Shown: piece by piece, positions 35,308-46,662 of the stretch
Layout: each line of letters starts with the position of its first letter
Position numbering within the stretch: position 1 is the first letter of the stretch
Assembly: GCA_002224055.1 (NCBI GenBank)
Contig: AZLU01000287.1
Span: forward strand, 1-46,662
Direction: 5' to 3'
Source of the DNA: Pezizomycotina sp. ARF18
Lineage: Eukaryota; Ascomycota
Length of the DNA: 46,662 nucleotides
Made by a program: the position numbers and the translations under genes
Notes under the pieces: model-generated
Told to the model about the DNA's origin: nothing
Database searches by the model: none
Seen by the model: only the letters and a program-made list of their open reading frames with translations

Positions 35308-36148
35308 CTCGGTCTCTATTAAAAATGTAGTTGTAAGATATAAATTTGGGGCAGCGGTTAATTGTTATTATCTTTAGTTTTTCCGAGTATTCATTTGCTT
35401 GTTTATTTATTTGTTTATTGCTCAAGTAGTATGCGGCTTAAAACCAAGAGGGAAATTTTTGAAAGGCCTGCTGAGTGCATACACTACTATAAATAATTGA
35501 ATACTTTGTCTCGTTCATTTCTTCTCCTCTCTTCTTTTCTTTTACCTTTCTTTATTCCTTTCATACCCTCTATCATTCCTGCCTCTCAACTGAGTGTTTC
35601 TCCCTGCAATTCAACGCACAGAAGGGAAGGACTTATTTGAAATTTCAAGAGATCTTTTTCTTCTAACTGTAAGTCAGGTCCACGCCTAGTTCAAATATCA
35701 ATCAGGTGAGATTAGAAATTTTATAGATATCTTGCTACGTATTCGCTGCTCGTTTTTCCAGATCAAATGATGAGATCCAATTTTACAGAACCGTTGCGAA
35801 TGATGCCTAGTCATTATTTGGCACGGCGTATGACTAAAACATTTCCAAGCTAATCTTCTCTCTGAAATATCTAAATGCTCCTATTTATATTGTTGAAGTT
35901 GCTATATTTTTTTTTATTCTTTTTTTCTCTTTTTCCCAGAGATTTTACTAATACGTCACGATTGATTCTTAAAATCAAAAGAACTAGGAGTCGGAGCCTC
36001 GCTTTTGGACGGCTATTCGTTGCCTGCCGTATTGACATAGTGAATTGAGTACTGCTCAAAAGTATCAAATCTGTCGCCTAGCGAAATACACTCGAGTGAC
36101 AGCGTGAATATTGGAGGTCGGCGTAAGGCTCGATCGACTGGGACTGCC
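35308..36148. other. Spacer upstream of the synthetase gene
   Basis: AT-rich with T/C tracts at 35510-35560 and 35908-35937. The minus-strand frames at 35871-36289 mirror the synthetase N-terminus or are low-complexity. No gene seen. Confidence 0.5.
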
Positions 36149-38267
36149 ATGGTGTATCTCCGCGGTCGCACTGCCCAACGGACATTGCAGCGAACATTGA
36201 GCAAACAATGGTTGCAAGGCAATACTGGGTGCGCCTTTTGCTGGTCGCGACATTTCTCTGACCAAACGTTCGTCACACCCAGGTTGCACCTACGCTACGC
36301 ATACGAAATGTAAGGGAGCTAAAACCAAGCTCTATTCTCTTCTATTATTTTCTGTTAGTTCTTTCAAAGCGCAAGACCCGAACGTACCCGGGCTGAGGCC
36401 ATTGAGCACCAGCAAACGGCCTTTTATCCCCGGCTTCAAAGCACCACTCTTTCGAACTTCTCTGTCAGAGCTGTGAATGAAAAATGGGGCTTCTTGTTAA
36501 ATAACGAATACAAGCCAGACGCACTGATCACTATAAGAGGTTTGTTTTTTCATAGCTTGCCTTCCAATTATGCTAAAGAGGAGAATACATACACATTTCT
36601 ATGTAATGAAGGTTGGATTATAGATTATGAGCTGATATGGAAAGTCATGCAAAGGAAGGATACATAGGATCCGGGTGCAATCGTCCAAGTTGATCTTTTA
36701 CGACTTGGTTGAGGATAATTCGAAAATACAGATTGTACTAGAGAGAAATTCCACTGGAGCTCGGATGAATTGTTTCCGACTGCGCCAACTCCGTACGACG
36801 GGGTGATATCGTAGGTGAGCAATATAGCATCCCTCCACACACATACCTTAATATTAACTATCATGCCGCCGTTATTAGCTGTCCGTGGGTATCCTGTACG
36901 GTCGTCGCGTGGAGACCTGTCTCTTAAGGCGACGTCCCTGATTCGTATGCTTGCCCCGACATTAAACGACTTTCCAAAAGACGATGCATAGGGTCAGCCC
37001 CACGTCACGTACAATTGTTCAAGGATTTGAAGGTGCAACAAGTTCTCCGACTACGATCCGTGATTTTGACGAGAATTCGGAGTTTTTTCCTCGCTCGTGA
37101 CTTTGTAGAAGTCCAGACCCCGATCATGTCGCCGCGTGCAGGCGGAGCAACCGCCAAACCGTTTGTGACGGATGGCGATAAGTTAGTCTTGAGGGTCGCG
37201 CCGGAGCTGTGGCTCAAGCGCTTGACCGTCGGTGGTATGGAGCGCATATTTGAGCTTGGGCCGTCCTTTCGTAACGAAGGTGTAGACCACACGCACAACC
37301 CTGAATTTACGACTTGCGAGTTCTATGAAGCGTATGCAACGCTGGAGGACCTCATGAGCACTACGGAGAGCCTGATCTCCGATTGATGGCTGCTGTCTTA
37401 GAGGCACGTCAGGCCTTTCTGACACAATTACCAGATTTGGATCCTAGGCTTGACGAAACGGCGTTCAAGAAGCCGTTCAGGAGGCTCGACTTTATCAAGG
37501 GCATCGAAGAAGCGGTCAACATCAAGCTGCCGGATTTGGAATCGCAGGGAGCCGCAAATGCCGTTTTTCGAATGATGAGAGATGAGCTCAAAGTGCCTGG
37601 AATCCCAGAAGATCAGAAATTTATCATGGAGTACAGGACCCTGCCGTGGCTTTTAGACAAGCTGGCGTCCGTTTATCTAGAGCCTCAGTGCATAGCACCG
37701 ACGTTCATTACCAATATACCAGCTTGTATGTCACCCTTGTCGAAATCTTCCATAAGGGATGAAGACTCGCAGCGAGTTTCTCACAGGGCCGAGCTTTTCA
37801 TGCTCGGCATGGAGGTCTGCAATGCCTACGAAGAAGAGAACTCGCCGTTCGCGCAGCGGGAGAAGTTTATGGAGCAAGTTGAATGGAAATACCAGAAACT
37901 GCATACCGACGAGAACCAGCGCCCGCCCGTGGACCGGGAAAAAATGATGAGTGAGATGGTAGATGAGGCATACGTATCAGCGCTAGAGTGGGGTATGCCG
38001 CCAACGGGAGGCTGGGGTTTGGGTATTGACCGGATTTGTATGCTTCTGAGTGGGTCGACGAAGATCGGAGACGTTCTCTCCTTCGGTGGCATGGACGGTG
38101 TTCGGCGTGCTACTGCGATCGACATGCAAACAGCAAATGCTCTCAAAATTCAAGCCAATGCATCAGAGCTGAAGGCTATAAAAATACATGAAGAAAATAT
38201 TGGAAAGAAAATCGTACAGGAGATTTCATCAGATCGGTATGATCGACATGTTCTCAGGAATACCTAA
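36149..38267 (+). CDS. MSK1: Mitochondrial lysyl-tRNA synthetase
   Basis: Class II aminoacyl-tRNA synthetase that charges mitochondrial tRNA-Lys. The first 38 residues from the ATG at 36149 are rich in Arg and Gln with no acidic residue (MVYLRGRTAQRTLQRTLSKQ), a matrix-targeting presequence. Intron 1 is about 36311-36358 (GTAAGG..GTTAG). Then RTRAEAIEHQQTAFYPRLQS, KPDALITIRG, a second intron to about 36668, and the OB-fold RVQSSKLIFYDLVEDNSKI. The catalytic core follows: FVEVQTPIMSPRAGGATAKP (motif 1 region), FRNEGVDHTHNPEFTTCEFY (motif 2), then from 37383 a long intact frame with RTLPWLLDKL, HRAELFMLGMEVCNAYEEEN and GWGLGIDRICMLLSG (motif 3). Breaks: 36770-36860, near 36985, and at 37385, where one T is missing in ATTTGATGG-like context. 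The last 40 residues extend beyond the usual end. Confidence 0.93.
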
Positions 38268-38679
38268 TATATAATCGCTTAGGATTAACGGCTTAAGCTA
38301 GAACCATTGTATCTTATGTAATATATTTCAAACCTCATGTAGATATTGGATACAGATACTTATTATCCAAAGATAACTCGTAAGTAGGTAAAAGGAATTT
38401 GTGAAGTAACTGTGTAAGATCTCTAGCTCTTTCAAAGTATCTTAGAAAACCTTCCAAAGTAGAAGAGTGTATGTAGCCCCCAGAAAACGGTATTTTGGTT
38501 AAGATTGATTGCATAAAAACTTACAGCTATACAAACAAAAGTCCGCAATACTAATGCTATATGTTAGATATTTTATTATTTACAATCCAGTACATTGAAG
38601 CATAAAAAATAGTTTCTCGTAGTTGTCCGTTAAAGGGCGAAGAGGAATCTATCCCCGTAATACAGAACTGGATTGAAAT
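38268..38679. other. Convergent 3' spacer, MSK1/GWT1
   Basis: AT-rich, no gene; serves as 3' untranslated region and terminator space for two convergent genes. Confidence 0.5.
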
Positions 38680-40567
38680 TTAGAATCGAATAGTCACCCC
38701 ATTTAAGTCAAGAACGACAGTGAGTCCAGTTAAGACCGCTGCGTATGCTACGAGGATGCTCATGGCTTGGACGGTCAACGCCGTTAATGTGTCGGTGGTC
38801 TTGTTGACAAGTCCGGTCAATAGATTCGCCTAATTGTTTATTAGCTCGTGAATGGTAGGTAGTTGAAAAGCAAATGCATGAGATAAAGGGAGAGCACCGA
38901 CAGCGAAAAGAATCGGTAGCACTTACGACTAGAAATACGAACAAACCATTCTTGTTATACGACCTCAAAACCTTGGAGCGCGGTTTTCCGAATCGGGATC
39001 CCGTGCCCCTCGGCATCAAGCTCACCGAAGAACAGCGTCTCGACGAGCCAGAAGGCCATTATCTGCCACGAGTTGTATGCCGCGACCCAGAAAAAGTAGG
39101 GTAGATTCGCGAGCCTCCTCGATACCCGCAAGTTGAGGCGTAGAAGTGCGACGTGCTGAAAAGGTATAGGGTTGTCCAAAGCAGCGAATGGAGGACCAAC
39201 GGTTTCGCTAACGAGTTGTTAAACCTGCTTACTAGCGACTTGGCCTTTTTGGAGCTGCATGCAGGGAGGACGGACATCCCCATGGCCTGCCCGGCGAGGA
39301 ACATGGCGAAATATCCGAAAAACGAGAATATCCCTTCTTTATTCATACTGATGATATCTGTCCTTTCGGCTGTCAGGACGTACTTTTGGGCGCCGCCAAA
39401 CTGCAGCAGAGCTTCGTATGACGATCCCAGGAGCAGGCTCCAGAATGTATAGGATGGGATTATTGAGAAAAAGGTCTGGAAAAGTGCGGTGAAAGGAGGC
39501 AGGAGGCCGAGGGTGAAGAAGAAGTTCCAGTGGACTCCGTATTCCGTGACGTGCTCCTGCGAGTACTTTAGCTAAGGCCTTCCTTTTGGTACTACGAGGA
39601 CCAATCCCTTCTTTGGTTGAATTAGACTTACATGATAATCAGTTCCTTTCGTCAGGACGAGTCGCACAAACCCCATAAAGAGCAAGGCAAACGAGTGCCT
39701 TAAGCTTTTGATAAATCTTTTCAGTAGAGGTTCGGTTTTGCCAAGATAGGCGTCTTTTATTTGAGCTCGCACGGATACCAGTCCGGACGAGAAAACGAAG
39801 CTTCCGACCCCGATGTCCATCTGTCAGATCGCTTGTCAGTTTAAGTGAAAAGGAATTCATTAGTTTAGGACCTTGTAGATAGTCTTGAAAAACAAAATTA
39901 ATAAGAAAATTTCCAAGTAGGATGAGTTCAAATATCGTACCAGCGACGTCCCCCATGTTTCCACTTTCGCAAACCTCCGGGGAAACACTCGAAATCCACA
40001 GCAAGGATAGCTAAACAAGTGATAACCATCATACCGCCCCTATATGTCGTTAAGAATGGCTTGCGCGGAAGCAATTCGTTAACATCCACCTTGCCGCTCT
40101 TGCCGCTTTCATCATCCTTGGCGTCCTCTCCGGGTCGGTGCTTGGGTTTCCGGAGCTTGCGAGATGATGCGTGCGGTGCGCTCAGGTATATGAATACCGC
40201 TGGAATAACGAACAGCGAATTTAAAAGCACAGGTTGCGAGGAGTAAATGGTAATTGAGAATAGAAGTCCAAGGACGTTCAAGAGGAAATCGAGGAAGAAT
40301 TGCGGGACATTGTATTCGTATGAGAAGAAGTGGAGCCGCGATTGTATCGCAGAGTAGAATATGTATGATGTCTGGAGACATGAATGATTTTGTTAGCTAT
40401 CTTGATACAGGAACCGTTTCCATTCAACTGTCTTCAAACGATTGTGAGCTTACAGGTGCGACGAGTGTTACAAGGTTGATCTCCGTTATCGAACCACCCG
40501 ACAGGTTTGACACGAAGTCCTCCTTCAACGCCTTGTAGATTTTTGCTGCAGCTTCCTTGTCGCCCAT
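38680..40567 (-). CDS. GWT1: GPI-anchor inositol acyltransferase
   Basis: Multispanning ER membrane enzyme that acylates the inositol of GlcN-PI during GPI-anchor synthesis (PIG-W in animals). ATG at 40567 gives [20 protein letters not shown] and [12 protein letters not shown]; an intron opens GTAAGC and ends CTCCAG (about 40372-40455). Then [59 protein letters not shown] with [34 protein letters not shown], and after a further intron the family hallmark [39 protein letters not shown] and [11 protein letters not shown]. The C-terminus ([29 protein letters not shown]) ends at 38680. Many hydrophobic helices as expected for 13 spans. Shifts at about 40350, 39960, 39150 and 38920. Confidence 0.95.
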
Positions 40568-40997
40568 TCTTTTTTTTCGATAAATTCACGGATTGAATGA
40601 ATCTAAGGCAGTTTAATTCTCCATAACAGGATATGAAATGCTTAAATAATGCTGCTGAAAGGACACGAAGTTCAGTCGGCCGGATAAGAGTGGTGATGCC
40701 CTGATACTCCGAGTCCAACCCACTTAACCTGCAAATGTGTCCGGATCGTCTTCACGCCTGCGGGTCTGCCCGCCCAGCAATTTTAAGCCGGGTTACCGAA
40801 AACCCCTCAGTAACAATTTCCACAATCTCCTAGCATTTTTATGCCGTGGAAAGACACGCCCTTCTTTGATAATTTACAAACACAAATTACAAAACCAGCA
40901 AAAAGCACAAACCAAAGGTCATAAGCAATACTTACTCAACTCACCGTCTAAGCAAGGGAACCCTTCTTTACATCGGCGCTTGCGATCGTTAGAGAGG

Positions 40998-41028
<31 letters not shown>

Positions 41029-41115
41029 ACTCTGGTGTAAACTAACATCCAAAATATTCCCGTTGTTCCGCCCGACCTTTGCACACTTCTAAAAAGGACT
41101 CTCCCCGTCAAAACC
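40568..41115. promoter_or_regulatory. Divergent GWT1/TAF9 intergenic region
   Basis: 548 bp between two divergently transcribed genes, so it must hold both promoters. A poly-A run of about 28 sits at 41000-41026, close to the TAF9 start. No specific factor site recognised. Confidence 0.5.
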
Positions 41116-41932
41116 ATGACGGAACCAAACGGCGTTGCCCGTCCCCAGCACCGGCCGCGCCAGCCGCTACCGGCGATGCTGCGAAAGCCTCGAACCCTGT
41201 GCCGCCACGAATATACCCGCAGCGAAACCTGCTGGCGCCGGCGCCGAGCCGAGCGACCCAAACTCAGACCCCAACGCGTCGCTGCGACCCAGAGATTCCA
41301 GAACCATACATCTGATGCTTGCGAATTTAGGGATTACTTCCTACCAAGAGAGGTTTGTTTAAGAAAAAAAAAAGCGCTTAGGCAATTTGATTTTAAGTTA
41401 CCATAGCAAGACTTCCCTATCAAATTGGCTAAGCAATAGTTTCACTGCAATTTCGGTTCTTACAGAGTCCCCTCGCCCTCATGGATGCCGCCTACCGTTA
41501 CACTTCTGGCATCATCCAAGAAGCCCTCCTCTACTCCGATATCAACTCAACACCACCAACCCCAACGCTCACGCTTCTACCATCAGCCTGGCGGATCTGC
41601 GCATGGCTATATGGTCGCGCGTCAACCACCAATTCATCACAGCTCCGCCGAAGGATTTCCTGCTGGACATTGCGCACGAGAGGAACAAGATCGCACTGCC
41701 TCCGGTCAAGCGAGAGTGGGGCGTCAGGTTGCCGCCGGAGCAGTACTGCCTTACCGGCGTCAATTGGGATTTGGTATTGAACGAAGAGGACGAGGAAGTT
41801 GAGGATGAGGAGGAAGGCAATGATAAACCGATGAACGAGGAGGCGGACCAGGATATGCCTGATGCGGTTGCGGGCTTTTTTAGTGGCAGCGGGGAGGACG
41901 ATGCGGAAGGAGATAGAGATATGAGTGGTTAG
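41116..41932 (+). CDS. TAF9: TFIID/SAGA subunit TAF9
   Basis: Histone-fold subunit that pairs with TAF6 in TFIID and SAGA. ATG at 41116 (MTEPNGVARP), then an Ala/Pro-rich leader read in two frames (PAPAAPAATGDAAKASN, NIPAAKPAGAGAEPSDPNSD). The histone fold begins LRPRDSRTIHLMLANLGITS with YQER, is interrupted by an intron at 41353-41465, and goes on VP..LMDAAYRYTSGIIQEAL, STISLADLRMAIWSRVNHQF. The TAF9-specific block follows: APPKDFLLDIAHERNKIALP and EWGVRLPPEQYCLTGVNWDL. The tail is highly acidic (EEDEEVEDEEEGNDK) and stops at 41932. One C appears to be missing directly after the intron (CCCC where the frame needs five), and two more shifts occur in the leader and near 41560. Confidence 0.93.
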
Positions 41933-42625
41933 CAGTATCTCTTTCCCTTGTGCTTTTTCTTCTCGGGCAGTTTTCTTCTTCGTCAGCTATTTTTTTTTTT
42001 TTTTTTTTATAGGTCGAGGCGTTTCTGGATTAAGTTTCAGGCGTGAGGTGTTGGTTTCCAGATAATTTTTTGGCTTCTCTCTTTGTTTTCCTCTTAATTA
42101 TCATTTTAGAATCACAGGCGGATTTTTAATACTACATAGTAGAGTTGTAATACCATTTAACAGAATATACACTTCATTTGTCAAACGATCCTATAGATCA
42201 ATATTCGATAGCCTTAAGGCGTCTCTCATATAGATACAGGTCATATATATACGTCTTAATATCGAACGATCTGTAGATTTATTGTATCATAATATTGAGG
42301 ATTTGTTACTTAGATATCCTGTAGGTATATAGCTTGAAGGGGTTGTTCTTTTTTTTTTTTTTTTTTTTTTCTTCTTCGTCGGCCTTGTCGTCTGTCGGGA
42401 TTTGGAGCGGTAACTTAGCGGACATGCCAGGTACAAAGAAATTTACACCCCAAAAAAAGTTTCCTTCCCACCACAAAGAAATATCAAAAACCAACCGCCG
42501 AGCGAATCAATCGATATCCAAATCTACTTAATTCTAGGCCCAACCTCCAACAGCCGATAGAGCTTCTTCACTTCATTCTCCTACAATCTCTTCCTTTTTC
42601 AGAAGCTCCCAATACATCTACGGCC
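41933..42625. other. Spacer between TAF9 and TIM10
   Basis: AT-rich with T runs at 41991-42009 and 42349-42370. The last 100 bases before TIM10 are pyrimidine-rich. No gene seen. Confidence 0.5.
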
Positions 42626-43136
42626 ATGTCATTCTTCAATCTCGGCGGCGCGGCGCCTCAACCGTCCAGCGCCCAGAAGCTAGCGGCCGCAGAAGCAGAA
42701 CTCGACATGTTCACGGACATGTTCAACCGGTACGTTCACCATTGAGAGCGTTTAGCTTTTTGAACAAGGCCCAGCTATTCAATACTTCTCTCGCATCTTC
42801 TCCACTTGCATTGCCCTCTCCCTTTCGCGCGCCTCCCAAATTGACAAAGGCTAGTTGCGATAAAGTAAGCTAACCAAAAAAAAAAAAAAAAAAAATTCGC
42901 AACGATGGGAAAAAACAGCCTCACCCACTCCTGCTTCAAGAAGTGCATACCGACCGACTACCGGGACGGAGAGCTCAACAAGGGAGAAAAGCGTCTGCCT
43001 GGACCGCTGCGTCGCCAAGTTCTTCGACGTCAACATTAAGATCAGCGAGCGGATACAGCAGCAAAACCAGATGAGGGCAGGGCAGGCTCCTGGGGCCGGA
43101 GGAACGGGGTTCGCCGGTGGATTCGGTGGGATGTGA
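42626..43136 (+). CDS. TIM10: Mitochondrial import chaperone Tim10
   Basis: Small Tim of the intermembrane space that, with Tim9, carries hydrophobic precursors to the TIM22 complex. Exon 1 (42626-42729): [34 protein letters not shown]. The intron runs 42730-42918 (GTACGT donor, CAG acceptor). Joining gives [12 protein letters not shown], exactly the family length. Exon 2 contains CFKKC and CLDRC, the twin CX3C motif that forms two disulfides, in the context [10 protein letters not shown] and [19 protein letters not shown], ending with a Gly-rich tail and TGA at 43136. One extra A in a GAAAAG run (about 42994) shifts the frame between the two cysteine motifs. The intron holds a 21-23 base A run and an internal in-frame candidate microexon. 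Confidence 0.95.
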
Positions 43137-43762
43137 AGGATTTGAACGAGAAAAAAAAGGGCTTATTGGAGGATTTATTTTCGCTCTGATTTGTAGTCTG
43201 GAGGCCCTCCTTCTCAAGTCTCCAGACTACTGATCTGTGGGTTTGGCAGATTTTTTTTTTTTTTGGTTCATGTCCTGGCATGCACATCGAAAACACTCAC
43301 TCTTGTAACATACTATACTAGAACGCATTACAACAGTTAATTATTCGTGCTGATTAGTATACTTAGATTAAGATAACTAGAAGTTTATATATATACAGTC
43401 TATATGGGATTTATAAAAATGCTCCATCCATGCGTGTACAGATGAATACTTCAGTAAATAGAATATATAAAATATTATACATATGAGAGGGGAACGAGAA
43501 AGAAGTTATAGATTTAAAACGATTCGACGAAATATGGGCATACGACAATGCAGAAGGAATCTAATATCGTGGAGCTCGTGTGAAAATGCTTGACATGCAA
43601 TGGCCTTGAGAAGGGGGGGAAAAATGACAGAAAGAAAGGTCTCATACGCTCGAAATCGACGATCAAGTAGCCAGAAAAAAAAAAAAAAAAAAGAAAGAAA
43701 GAAAAAGAAAGAATAAGGCGAATATTAATTCCAAAGGTAAGATTTTGGAAGCTTCCTGATGC
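43137..43762. other. Convergent spacer TIM10/STB6-like
   Basis: AT-rich, T run at 43251-43264 and A run at 43676-43692. No gene seen. Confidence 0.5.
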
Positions 43763-46609
43763 TCAGGGTTCCCAATCATAAGGCATCTCGCCGACGCCCA
43801 ATACATGTGACATGAACCAAGAGAACAAGCTTCTGGGTTTCCTTTGGAGCGTTTCCCACTCCCGCCACTTATCCTCGAGCTCCAGCACTTGGTTTCCGAA
43901 GGTAGCCACGGTGTCTTGGAAATCGCTGACTTTGGCCGTGAGCGAGTTAATCTCATACTGCAGCTTGGCTCCGAGAATCTCAACATCCTTGAGCGTGTTA
44001 TCGAGCATCGCCCTCTCGCGATCCATGGCATCTGCAAATTTGCTTTTCGCTGTGTTCTGGTCTGGGCCTGCCGCCGGTATTGAGCTGACATCTGCTCTAA
44101 TTTGTCTTCCAAGTTCTCGTAAAGATTGTAAACTTGCCCGAGTCCTTCCTCGGTCCATCCCTTCACATTTCCCGTGACTTCGGGATCATCATCCGCAATA
44201 ACTTGGAGTCTGGTGTTCCATCTCGTCTATGATTGGTTCCCATTCAAGGAACACCTCTTGGACATGACTGAAGCTCATCCGCCTCGGCCACCACTCCTCG
44301 TTCCTTTTATGGTAGTTTTTCTCAACCAGCCTTGATGCGCTGTGCCGTCTTCTGAGAGCTAACATGAATGGATCAATTTCTGGTTCTAGTATCGCCTGCA
44401 GGTTCTCATTCTCGTTTCATCCTCGTCAGCATAATCGGACTGGTTGGGATCGTATATGAAGTTTGGAGCTATTTCTGACGGCCTGTGCCTCGAGTTTTTG
44501 TCGCGACCTTGAGCCTTTCATGGTCGCTGGACCCCTTGCTTTGGAAGGAAAAGTTGCTCTCGAAAAACCCTTTCGAGGGACGACGGCTGTAGGGCTCTCG
44601 GCATATGGCATGTTGAAGGTGGATCCTGTGGGAGATGACGTGTTCGTGCCATCAACCTTGTTTGTTGATTGAGGGAAAGAGGGCCGGAACGACCCGCCCA
44701 TGCCATCGCAGCCTCAGTCATACTACGAGGCTGGCCAGACGGAGCGCTCCTATGTTTGCTTAGAGGTTCTGTTCGACTCTTAATCGGGACAGCTGGTCGT
44801 CGGATTTCTCATCGGAATGAGTTTTCTTGATCAATTTCTTCCCATGGCGCCGGTCTTTATGATGAGCGTGAACCGTCTTCTTGATCTCGGGAGTGCTGCT
44901 TCTTGCTGGAAAGGCCCATGGTCCCAGCTACATCTTTAATTTTGCCTCCAAGAGTCGACCGAGCAGAGTCCAAATTCTTGTTGCCATCGTGCCGGAACAT
45001 GGACTTCTTAGCCGATCCCGGTGCTCGCGCTTGCAAACAGAGCCTGGTGATGTTATCTCTTGGCTCGTTCGGGCGCTCCCAGGGTCGGCGGGCGGACGTT
45101 TTGCCCATGCTATCCGTCCTCGAATGCGCCGGTGAGGTTATGGAGGGATGCCAGCGTTACGGCGGAATGATTGTTACCCTCCACATTTTGGACCGCTAAA
45201 GAATCATGAGCACTTCCCAGCTGTGGAGACGACGCAGCAGTTGAGACGCACGATGTCTCTTTTTAACTTGATCTCTCGGAGTTGAGCTCGAAAGTGGCGT
45301 TAACGGTGGCATGTGTTTCCTACTTTTGCCACGCCAGAGGTACTTAAGTCGGTCGCCGTGCAGATTATGCAAGAATTTATCAAACTCGCACGTTTCCGAC
45401 TCTTCAGCGTTGATCTCTGTTTTCCCGAAAGATCGGCCATGGTTATTTTAAAGCGTTGACTTTGAAGCGATCCCCAGTCGTGCTTTTGGATGTAACTTTG
45501 CGAAGTCTTTCTAGTGTTTCTCTATCCAGGCGTCGAGACCTGCGGAGCTTCTGATGCTTCTGAAAATGAGCTATCCCCCGTTTCATTGCCTCAACGTCAA
45601 ATGCGTCTTTAGGGCACCGGAGACCCGACAGATTAAGGCGAATCCTGGCCCCAACAAGCACACCAAGCAGAGCGGCTACAGTTGTCGGGCCGAGTATACC
45701 GTCAGAGGGCTCAATATCAAAGTAGTCGGGCCCGATTTCGTCCACCAGTCGTTGATCGCTCTCTCAGTGACGTCGCACAAGAGGCCATCAGTGTAGTCAA
45801 AGGAAAGTCGGCCAAAAAGGCATAAGAGCAAGCTGGCACAAGTGAACTAGCTCAACAACGACGTATTGAAGGGGATCCGGTCGTTTGTGCTGTATATCTG
45901 GCGGAAATTTGGACTGCGAAACCGTCCGCTGGGGGGAGACAAGTGCGAGGGCGGACCTTCCGCTGCAACCCATCCTCTTGAGGTTCTCATTGACCGTGAA
46001 AACCTCATCGGTGGCGTCGGACGTCGCCGTCGGGTATGTGAATAACGTGAGAGCAGACGGGAAACTGCTCAAATTTGTGCGAGAAAGAGTTCCGAGAGAG
46101 CGATTCTTCTCGGACATGGTACCTGCTGAGGGCATCAAAGTAATTTGAGCGCTGGCGACCAATGCGTCCGATCCTTTGGCCCCTCAGAAGCCCGACCGAA
46201 TCTTGTGGTTTGGGTCACCGGTAAAAGCCGTTATGACGAAAGTCGGGTGGTCCCTAGAGCATGCCCATTGCTCCACCAGGTATGCTTCATATCCCTCGAG
46301 CTGTTGACGCCTGTCTACAACGTCAACCCCTTTCTCCTCCTCCAGGAAGCGGACGCAACCAGATCGGTGAAAGCGTAAACCTGATACTCGGGGACTGCGT
46401 GGGAAGGAGGAAGAGGCGCTCGTTATCTGCCTGATGCTTTTCCATCCTCTTATGCGGTAGAAATCCATCGGGATACCCTTCTCCTCCCCTGCGGCCCTGA
46501 TCAGCGTTCCAGCCCTTGTGCTGTTCGTCCGATATCGCTAACGAGGGTCGAGGCGACGGGTGCGGCGATGAGAATCGATAGACGACCGGGGCTTCGTCGG
46601 GGGTGCCAT
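43763..46609 (-). CDS. STB6/STB2-like SIN3-binding family protein
   Basis: Large fungal protein of the STB6-like group (yeast Stb2/Stb6 bind the Sin3 corepressor). ATG at 46609 (MAPPTKPRSSIDSHRRTRRL). N-terminal domain: SPEYQVYAF, VRFLEEEKGVDVVDRRQQLE, GYEAYLVEQWACSRDHPTFV, ITAFTGDPNHKI, RTNLSSFPSALTL, FTVNENLKRMGCSGRSALAL, VVELVHLCQLAL, then SDGILGPTTVAALLGVLVGA, FDVEAMKRGIAHFQKHQKLR and RRLDRETLERLRKVTSKS, which looks like a peptidoglycan-binding-like helical unit. Downstream: LWRGKSRKHMPPLTP, STLGGKIKDVAGTMGLSSKK, a Ser/Arg-rich part, RRMSFSHVQEVFLEWEPII, and a C-terminal coiled coil (GQVYNLYENLEDKLEQMSAQ, LDNTLKDVEILGAKLQYEIN), ending GEMPYDWEP at 43763. At least eight frame breaks. The 5' UTR reaches the window end. 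Confidence 0.88.
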
Positions 46610-46662
46610 TGGTTTGTGAGCGAGGTTAATGAATGAGGAAAGAGAACGAGCTAGTTGGATGC

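Noticed and set aside
42730-42918. Two TIM10 introns with an obligatory 15-nt exon
   Set aside because: A single intron gives [12 protein letters not shown], the normal family length. The extra exon would add five residues, so it is kept only as a possible alternative.

Overview
The window is nuclear DNA of a filamentous ascomycete (Pezizomycotina-type). The evidence is short GT-AG introns with CTAAC/CTGAC-like branch sites, monocistronic genes on both strands, and products that are typically fungal: trifunctional HIS4, GWT1, an STB6-like SIN3-binding protein and a Rab4/Ypt4 GTPase with the long filamentous-fungal insert. I cannot place it below subphylum.

The layout falls into two parts. 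From 1 to about 20.8 kb the DNA is gene-poor, AT-rich and full of homopolymers and microsatellites. It holds a Ser/Thr-rich orphan (0.2-1.1 kb, minus), an NAD(P)-binding epimerase (6.3-7.5 kb, minus), a conserved orphan (12.2-12.7 kb, plus), a candidate ADP-ribosyltransferase-fold protein (14.1-15.3 kb, plus), a candidate solo LTR (15.3-15.9 kb), a decayed HNH-nuclease gene (17.0-18.3 kb, plus) and a decayed repeat protein (18.8-19.6 kb, plus). A dispersed 17-25 bp minisatellite family and a second dispersed repeat also lie here. From 20.9 kb to the end the DNA is gene-dense: CMC1 (-), HIS4 (+), VPS28 (-), CSN12-like (-), YPT4/Rab4-like (-), kelch-BTB (-), a conserved orphan with a possible nuclease fold (-), mitochondrial lysyl-tRNA synthetase (+), GWT1 (-), TAF9 (+), TIM10 (+) and STB6-like (-).

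The right half is ordinary housekeeping. Three products act in mitochondria (CMC1 for cytochrome oxidase assembly, MSK1 for translation, TIM10 for protein import), two in membrane traffic (VPS28, YPT4), and the others in histidine synthesis, GPI-anchor synthesis and transcription. I see no operon-like functional cluster.

Nearly every gene, including essential ones, is broken by single-base shifts of reading frame, many at homopolymers and some in compensating pairs, while the encoded motifs stay intact. I read this mainly as uncorrected indel error in the assembly. The HNH region differs: it has in-frame stops, His-to-Tyr changes and a 14-bp duplication but correctly framed introns, which fits true decay, possibly by repeat-induced point mutation. 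Gene spans below therefore run from inferred start to inferred stop and are not single open frames.
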